In this document: positions 6,946 to 11,348 of the stretch, one piece after another
Layout: each line of letters opens with the position of its first letter
Position numbering within the stretch: position 1 is the stretch's first letter
Assembly (NCBI GenBank): GCA_002697505.1
Contig: NZWA01000029.1
Coordinates: 1 to 11,348 of the forward strand
Origin: Flavobacteriales bacterium
GTDB taxonomy: Bacteria > Bacteroidota > Bacteroidia > Flavobacteriales > BACL11
DNA length: 11,348 nt
Reading direction: 5' to 3'
Program-made: the position numbers and the translations under genes
The notes under the pieces: generated by a model
The model's database searches: none
Told to the model about the DNA's origin: nothing
What the model saw: only the letters and a program-made list of their open reading frames with translations

Positions 6946-7285
6946 TTTTTTCTTGTGATTCATCTACTTCTTCATCTGTATTTCTCATGTAGATTTCATC
7001 ATTTAATAACTCTTTCATAGCAATTGACCAAGGTTTTGGAAGACTTTCAAAAAACTTTGATACTGCAATTTGTTCTTGATTTTCAAATATTTCATCCAAT
7101 TGTTCTTGATTTAATGCAAATTCTTCTAGTTTATGCATTAGTTCATCTTTCATTTTTGAATTAATTTGTGCAGATCTTTTTGCCATCACAGAAACTGCCT
7201 TGAAAATATTATCAGTTTTATCTAAAAAATCAGTTACTTCTCTAGTAATTGTTGATTTTTCTGCTCCAGTGTTTCTAAATTTCAT
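6938..7285 (-). CDS. rpoZ: RNA polymerase omega subunit (Bacteroidota type)
   Basis: Small subunit that binds the beta' C-terminal region and helps assembly and stability of RNA polymerase. The 115 aa include NIFKAVSVMAKRSAQIN (26-42), which lines up with the conserved NRFxLVxVAAxRARQM helix of E. coli omega. VSKFFESLPKPWSIAM (about 75-90) matches what I recall of flavobacterial omega proteins. The N- and C-terminal ends are polar, and the tail is acidic (DEEVDESQE). Sequence similarity to proteobacterial omega is low outside the helix, so the call also rests on context: between bamD and coaBC in flavobacterial genomes. The start overlaps the bamD stop by 11 bp (ATGAAATTTAG), and the stop overlaps the coaBC start by 8 bp. 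Confidence 0.85.
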   Translation of the reverse strand: MKFRNTGAEKSTITREVTDFLDKTDNIFKAVSVMAKRSAQINSKMKDELMHKLEEFALNQEQLDEIFENQEQIAVSKFFESLPKPWSIAMKELLNDEIYMRNTDEEVDESQEKNA

Positions 7286-8081
7286 TTTTATTAATTTTAA
7301 TATTATTTAATTTACTAATAGTTTTTTCATTAATTTCATCTAACTCCTTTAAGTATTCACTTTTAGAATAGTTATCTTTGAATTGCTCATATGCATCTAA
7401 TGTATTGTTTAGTCTTTCTTCAATCTTTTTACTAATACTATTTATTGCTAGTAAATATGAAGATTTAACTATTAAATATTGAATTTCTTCTCTATTATTT
7501 GTTGACGGAAAATCAATTAATACATTATCTAAAGCAACTAAAGCTGATTTATAGTGTTGAGTTGTAAAATATTGTTTGGCATTTGAAAATGCTTTAAGTG
7601 CTAACTTTTTTCTTAGTTCGTCGATGTATTTATTACATTCATCAGTACGGTCTGAATATGGAAAATAATTGACGAAGTTTTGAAGTGCATTAATTCCCTT
7701 ATAATTATTTGTAGCATCAAGAGAATAATCAGGGGCTAACAAATAATAACAGTACGCTGACATAAAAGCACATTCTTCAACATATTTACTGTTGGGATAG
7801 TTATTACTGAATAAATCAAATAAGTAAGCAGCACTAATCAAATCTCCAGTTGAATAATGACTATATGCAAAATAATAACTTACTTCTTCCATTTTTTCTT
7901 TACCTAGCATTATAGTTCTAAGTTCATCAAAAATTGGTAATGCCTTATTAAACTCTTCGTTTTGGTAGTATTCAACAGCTTTTGTAAACTTATAAGAAAA
8001 ATCATCACTTTTAAGTACCTTTTGATACTTACTGCAAGAAGTAAAAATTAAAAATATAAATATGTAAAGATGTTTTTTCAT
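7275..8081 (-). CDS. bamD: Outer-membrane assembly lipoprotein BamD
   Basis: Periplasmic, lipid-anchored subunit of the BAM complex that inserts beta-barrel proteins into the outer membrane with BamA. The chosen start, MKKHLYIFIFLIFTSC at 8081, gives 268 aa with a lipoprotein signal peptide and lipidated Cys16 in IFTSC. The open frame extends 42 codons further up (to 8207), but that part overlaps dapA and puts the signal peptide inside the protein, so I reject it. The mature protein is an array of TPR-like helices (about 30-240), with pairs such as AVEYYQNEEFNKALPIFDEL and AFSNAKQYFTTQHYKSALVAL, as in the YfiO family. Length is a little above E. coli BamD (245 aa). It leads the bamD–rpoZ–coaBC–DUF4835–recN block and has a promoter just upstream. 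Confidence 0.92.
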   Translation of the reverse strand: MKKHLYIFIFLIFTSCSKYQKVLKSDDFSYKFTKAVEYYQNEEFNKALPIFDELRTIMLGKEKMEEVSYYFAYSHYSTGDLISAAYLFDLFSNNYPNSKYVEECAFMSAYCYYLLAPDYSLDATNNYKGINALQNFVNYFPYSDRTDECNKYIDELRKKLALKAFSNAKQYFTTQHYKSALVALDNVLIDFPSTNNREEIQYLIVKSSYLLAINSISKKIEERLNNTLDAYEQFKDNYSKSEYLKELDEINEKTISKLNNIKINKNEI

Positions 8082-8090
8082 TTTCCGCGG

Positions 8091-8098
8091 CAAAGATA
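8091..8098 (-). promoter_or_regulatory. Promoter -7 element upstream of bamD
   Basis: On the minus strand this reads TATCTTTG, a full match to the Bacteroidota -7 consensus TANNTTTG, followed by CCGCGG, a conspicuous GC-rich hexamer in an AT-rich gap. The start codon of bamD lies only 9 bp beyond, so the leader would be a few bases at most. A TTG at the right -33 distance is not evident. This would drive the bamD-to-recN operon separately from dapA. Confidence 0.6.
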
Positions 8099-8115
8099 AA
8101 ATCAATAATTGGATA

Positions 8116-8140
8116 TTCCTAAATTTTTTTTCTCTAGGAA
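8116..8140 (-). repeat. Inverted repeat in the dapA–bamD gap, possible weak terminator
   Basis: TTCCTA (8116-8121) and TAGGAA (8135-8140) are perfect complements separated by 13 bases that are mostly A on the minus strand. A separate 12-bp palindrome AAAGAATTCTTT (8144-8155) abuts the dapA stop codon. Neither is followed by a T-run on the transcribed strand, so termination of the ligA–dapA transcript here is only a possibility. The 73-bp gap holds nothing else besides the bamD promoter. Confidence 0.25.
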
Positions 8141-8154
8141 AACAAAGAATTCTT

Positions 8155-9027
8155 TTATTTATTGTGTAAAAGACTCTTAAATTGATATACAATTTCCTTA
8201 GATGCATTAATCAATGGGGGTCTAACTACTAAATTACAAATATCTTTAACATTTAATGCGGCCTTTATACCTACTGGATTTCCTTCTTGATATAAGGGTG
8301 CGTATAGTTGATATAGGTTATAATGTATGGAGTTTGCTTTATCAATATTATTATTTAATGCTTCATGAACCATCTTAGTGTATTCTCGAGGAAACAACTG
8401 ACCTATTACTGATATAACTCCTTTTGCTCCCATATAAATCATTGGTAAAGTTAAAGAATCATCTCCAGACAAAACTGTAAAATTATCAGGTTTATCTTTT
8501 AAAATGCTCATTATTTGATCTAGGTTTCCAGATGCTTCCTTTATTGCAACAATGTTTTCAAAATCATGTGCTAATCTTAATGTCGTTTGGCTTGAAATAT
8601 TAGAACCAGTTCTAGAGGGAACATTGTATAATATAAGAGGCTTTGGAGATACTTTTGCAATCATTTTGTAATGATTATATATCCCCTCTTGTGAAGGTTT
8701 GTTGTAATATGGCGAAACGGAGAGAATAGCATCAATACCATCAAAATCAGTTTCATTAATTTCTTGTATTATATTACCAGTACTATTTCCACCAATTCCA
8801 ATAACAATAGGAATCTTGGTATATTTTCTTCTTACAAATTTTATAAGATCGTTCTTTTCTTTTTTAGATAATGTAACACTTTCACCAGTTGTCCCCAATA
8901 ACACTAAATAATCAATACAACCTTTAGTCACATGATCTAACAATTTATCCATTGAATCGTAATCAATACTTAAATCATTATTAAAACAAGTTATAAGAGC
9001 AACACCAGAACCATGAATTTCTTTCAT
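8155..9027 (-). CDS. dapA: 4-hydroxy-tetrahydrodipicolinate synthase (dihydrodipicolinate synthase)
   Basis: Condenses pyruvate with aspartate semialdehyde in the diaminopimelate/lysine pathway, supplying lysine and peptidoglycan precursor; a cytosolic (beta/alpha)8 barrel, usually tetrameric. The 290 aa match the family length (about 292 in E. coli). The pyruvate-binding and catalytic residues are visible: Thr46-Thr47 in LGTTGES (44-50), Tyr108 in SPYYNKP, Tyr134 and Arg139 in LYNVPSRTG (133-141), and the Schiff-base Lys163 in AIKEASG (161-167). The start, MKEIHGSGVALITCF, places the first strand as in homologues. It starts 1 bp after the stop of the DUF6913 gene and is the last gene of the ligA–DUF6913–dapA unit. 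Its completeness separates it from related aldolases such as NanA or KDG aldolase, though those share most of the motifs. Confidence 0.95.
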   Translation of the reverse strand: MKEIHGSGVALITCFNNDLSIDYDSMDKLLDHVTKGCIDYLVLLGTTGESVTLSKKEKNDLIKFVRRKYTKIPIVIGIGGNSTGNIIQEINETDFDGIDAILSVSPYYNKPSQEGIYNHYKMIAKVSPKPLILYNVPSRTGSNISSQTTLRLAHDFENIVAIKEASGNLDQIMSILKDKPDNFTVLSGDDSLTLPMIYMGAKGVISVIGQLFPREYTKMVHEALNNNIDKANSIHYNLYQLYAPLYQEGNPVGIKAALNVKDICNLVVRPPLINASKEIVYQFKSLLHNK

Positions 9028-9028
9028 A

Positions 9029-9571
9029 TTATTTGTTAATTAAATTGATATAGTGTTTAATTTCTTTTATTAATCGCTCAATAGATTTATCTTCTTTTAA
9101 AGATATCATTAAATCATAAATTTCAAATCCATCTTCATGAATACCAATTTTAAAATGGGCTAACGAGCTTGCAACAAGATATTTAATAGGAATAACACTG
9201 CTATCACATAGGTTTATTAAAATATCATATTCTTTTTTTACAAAATTTTGAATAATATAATTTTGTGGTTTATAGTACCAATTTAAGTCTTTTAAATAAA
9301 AAAAATCATATTGTAGTTTTGGAATATGACAATAAGAAAGCTGTTTTGCATTTACGAAACCAAGAGCTTTAACATCCTTTTTAAGATCGAAAAAATATTT
9401 TACAAATGGTTCAACTGTTTTTACTTGTTTTTCAGATGTTGCATCATAGAGAATACCAATTGATTTAGCATCATCTATATTCGAAACAGATTTTATTCTT
9501 TTGTTAAATTTAAGATCTCTTTGAAAAACCCACTGTCCAATATTTTTTTTGATATTTTCTAAAATCTCCAT
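9029..9571 (-). CDS. DUF6913 family protein of unknown function
   Basis: 180-aa soluble protein without a signal peptide or membrane helix. The pattern fits an alpha/beta fold: a strand SIGILYDAT (about 37-45), a strand DVKALGFVNAKQ after a helix, then YDILINLCDSS and the hydrophobic IKYLVASSLAHFKIG leading to a turn with HEDG. No catalytic motif I know is obvious. I recognise it as the DUF6913 family found in Bacteroidota directly after ligA; the function is unknown to me. Its ATG shares one base with the ligA stop codon (TAATG), and dapA starts 1 bp after its own stop, so the three genes are almost certainly co-transcribed and possibly translationally coupled. The N-terminal basic helix (NIKKNIGQWVFQRDLKFNKR) could contact nucleic acid or membrane, but that is speculation. 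Confidence 0.8.
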   Translation of the reverse strand: MEILENIKKNIGQWVFQRDLKFNKRIKSVSNIDDAKSIGILYDATSEKQVKTVEPFVKYFFDLKKDVKALGFVNAKQLSYCHIPKLQYDFFYLKDLNWYYKPQNYIIQNFVKKEYDILINLCDSSVIPIKYLVASSLAHFKIGIHEDGFEIYDLMISLKEDKSIERLIKEIKHYINLINK

Positions 9572-11348
9572 TAATTTATTTTGTTTAAAAATTCATCAAG
9601 AGAAATAACTTGTACTGATAGTTTTTCAGCTTTAGCTTTTTTAGCAGGCCCCATATTTTCTCCAGAAAGCACAAAAGTAGTGTTTTTTGAGATTGAACTG
9701 GAATTTTTTCCGCCATGCTGCTCAATCATCTTCTTTAATTGAGATCTACTGTAATTATCAAATATTCCTGAAACAACAATTTTCATTCCTTTCAAAGAAC
9801 TAGACAATAATTCATTATCATAATTAGAATTGAATTGCAATCCTATTTCTTTTAAGATTTGAATATTTTTTATATTCATTTCATTATTAAAATAATCAAC
9901 TACACTTAATGCAATTTTATCTCCTATTTCATCAACTTCGATTAAGGTGTCGAAGTTTGCAGAAATTAAATGTTCAATATTTTGAAAATGATGAGCTAAA
10001 GTTTTTGCAACTGTTTCTCCAACATATCTAATACCAAGAGCAAATAAAACTCTTTCAAAAGGAATTTGTTTCGAGTTTTCAATGCTCTCTAAAAGATTTA
10101 AAGCTGATTTTTCCGCCATTCTTTCTAAAGGCATTAGATCTCCTTTTTTCAAAAAGTAAATATCTGAAACATTAGTAATTAAATTATTCTTTAAAAGTAA
10201 TTCAATTGTTTCCGAACCCAAGCCATCAATATTCATTGCTTTTCTTGAAATAAAATGTTCAAATTTCGCTTTGATTTGTGGAGGGCAACCTAAGTAATTT
10301 GGGCAATAATGTTTAGCATCTCCAGAATTTCTAATTAAAGTAGTACAACAAGATGGACAATTTAAAATATATTTAAATGGTTTAGAAAATAAATCTCTTT
10401 TTTTGTGATCTACTGCTACTACTTTTGGAATTATTTCTCCACCTTTTTCTATGTACACAAAATCTCCTTCCCTTATATCAATTTTATGAATTTGATCTTC
10501 ATTATGAAGGGATGCTCTCTTAACTCTTGTTCCAGCTAAAGAAACTGGTTCTAAGTTTGCTACGGGAGTAATTGCTCCAGTTCTTCCGACTTGAAAACTA
10601 ATTTTATTTAATTTGGTTAAAGCTTGCTCAGCTTTATACTTATATGAAATTGCCCATCTTGGAAACTTAGAAGTAAAACCTATCTCTTTTTGTATTTCTA
10701 AATTATCAACTTTAATTACAATACCATCTATTTCAAAAGGTAAATTAAATCGTTCTTTATCCCAAAATTTAATGAAATTTAAAACACCATCTATAGTTTT
10801 GTGTTTTTCAATTTCAGAAGGAATTTTAAAACCCCATGATTTTGCTTTTTGTAAATTTTCATAGTGACTAGCAGAAGGTAAATCTTCTCCTATTAAATAA
10901 TATAAAAAACAATCCAAAGGTCTATTTGAAACTTCATTAGAATCAAGTAATTTAATAGTTCCAGATGCAGTATTTCTTGGATTAGAATAAACTTCAAGAC
11001 CTTTATCTACTCGTCGTTCGTTCATTTTCTCAAATTCTTTTATTGGAATGAATATTTCACCTCTTATTTCAAAAAAACTTGGAAAATCTCCTTTTAATTT
11101 TAAGGGAATACTTTTTATTGTTTTAACATTAGAAATTACATTATCTCCTGTTACCCCATCACCTCTAGTTAAAGCTTGGATTAAAATACCATCTTTGTAT
11201 GTTAAACTAATAGATACTCCATCATATTTAAGCTCACAGACATAATTAAAATCTTCATCAACTAGTTTTTTTATTCTATTATCAAAGTCATAAAGTTCGT
11301 CGGAGGAGTAAGAATTAGCAAGTGATAACATTTTATATTTATGTTTAA
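9571..11348 (-). CDS. ligA: NAD-dependent DNA ligase LigA, 5' end missing at right edge
   Basis: Seals nicks using NAD+ during replication and repair. The frame is open to the window edge: before the internal Met at 11331 lie codons for KHKYK, matching the HKYRMLSL segment of homologues, so that Met is not the start and roughly 75-80 N-terminal residues (domain Ia) lie outside. Counting from it: adenylated Lys35 in KYDG (35-38), TRGDGVTGD (55-63), EIRGEIF (88-94), EIDGIVIKV (200-208) and KYK (231-233). The OB region follows, then the zinc finger Cys325, Cys328, Cys343 and Cys349 (CPSC and CPNYLGC), helix-hairpin-helix repeats (about 360-490), and a C-terminal BRCT domain (about 512-586, with GGKNSSSISKNTTFVLSGEN). 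All visible motifs are intact. It heads the ligA–DUF6913–dapA unit. Confidence 0.96.
   Translation of the reverse strand, partial: KHKYKMLSLANSYSSDELYDFDNRIKKLVDEDFNYVCELKYDGVSISLTYKDGILIQALTRGDGVTGDNVISNVKTIKSIPLKLKGDFPSFFEIRGEIFIPIKEFEKMNERRVDKGLEVYSNPRNTASGTIKLLDSNEVSNRPLDCFLYYLIGEDLPSASHYENLQKAKSWGFKIPSEIEKHKTIDGVLNFIKFWDKERFNLPFEIDGIVIKVDNLEIQKEIGFTSKFPRWAISYKYKAEQALTKLNKISFQVGRTGAITPVANLEPVSLAGTRVKRASLHNEDQIHKIDIREGDFVYIEKGGEIIPKVVAVDHKKRDLFSKPFKYILNCPSCCTTLIRNSGDAKHYCPNYLGCPPQIKAKFEHFISRKAMNIDGLGSETIELLLKNNLITNVSDIYFLKKGDLMPLERMAEKSALNLLESIENSKQIPFERVLFALGIRYVGETVAKTLAHHFQNIEHLISANFDTLIEVDEIGDKIALSVVDYFNNEMNIKNIQILKEIGLQFNSNYDNELLSSSLKGMKIVVSGIFDNYSRSQLKKMIEQHGGKNSSSISKNTTFVLSGENMGPAKKAKAEKLSVQVISLDEFLNKIN

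Noticed and set aside
6946..6963. An earlier coaBC start at 6963
   Set aside because: It adds only MNHKKK and a 26-bp overlap with rpoZ. Homologues begin near the MLNGKK segment, and the 6945 ATG gives the same overlap geometry as the next junction.
8082..8207. A 42-codon upstream extension of the bamD frame beginning at 8207
   Set aside because: It overlaps the 3' end of dapA by 53 bp, has no family resemblance, and would bury an evident lipoprotein signal peptide; the ATG at 8081 is correct.
10613..10864. Plus-strand open frame opposite ligA (a similar one lies at 11048-11245)
   Set aside because: Both lie opposite conserved LigA sequence and translate to low-complexity, unrecognisable peptides.
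9571..11331. Treating the Met at 11331 as the true LigA start
   Set aside because: The frame continues to the window edge with codons for KHKYK just before the conserved MLSL segment, and LigA needs its N-terminal domain Ia; the gene is simply cut by the edge.
1..11348. Signs of mobile elements, CRISPR arrays, tRNA/rRNA genes, toxin-antitoxin or defence systems
   Set aside because: Nearly all sequence is covered by recognisable core genes, gaps are under 100 bp, and no direct-repeat array, transposase or RNA-gene pattern was seen by eye.

Overview
The window is AT-rich, tightly packed, and almost entirely coding. The gene content and order point to a member of Bacteroidota, most likely a flavobacterium, possibly a small-genome marine lineage. 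The evidence is the run ligA – DUF6913 – dapA – bamD – rpoZ – coaBC – DUF4835 – recN, a chromosomal order I associate with flavobacteria. Upstream elements of the Bacteroidota -7 type (TANNTTTG) and the general absence of Shine-Dalgarno sequences agree with this.

All genes but one lie on the minus strand, so transcription runs from right to left. From the right edge come an NAD-dependent DNA ligase (5' end cut by the window edge), a DUF6913 protein and dihydrodipicolinate synthase, with junctions of 1 bp. After a 73-bp gap holding a good promoter (8091-8098) comes a second block in which every gene overlaps the next: bamD lipoprotein (start corrected to 8081), RNA polymerase omega, coaBC, a DUF4835 secreted protein and recN. 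After 30 bp with another promoter-like element comes fabI.

fabI converges on the only plus-strand gene, a PlsC-like acyltransferase (1613-2347); a small AT-rich hairpin covers both stop codons. Divergent from the acyltransferase are a DUF6090-like single-pass membrane protein, a classical SDR oxidoreductase and, at the left edge, the first 35 codons of a secreted protein that continues outside the window.

Functionally this is core housekeeping: DNA sealing and repair (LigA, RecN), lysine and peptidoglycan precursor synthesis (DapA), coenzyme A synthesis (CoaBC), fatty-acid elongation and probably phospholipid acylation (FabI, PlsC-like), outer-membrane assembly and possibly type IX secretion (BamD, DUF4835), and transcription (omega). 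I see no mobile element, CRISPR array, RNA gene or defence system, and no clear new multi-gene system. The observations most worth a second look are two substitutions at known active-site positions in the CoaC half of CoaBC, the non-canonical HX5D/FPQGT acyltransferase motifs, and the chain of start/stop overlaps that links envelope, transcription, CoA and repair genes.
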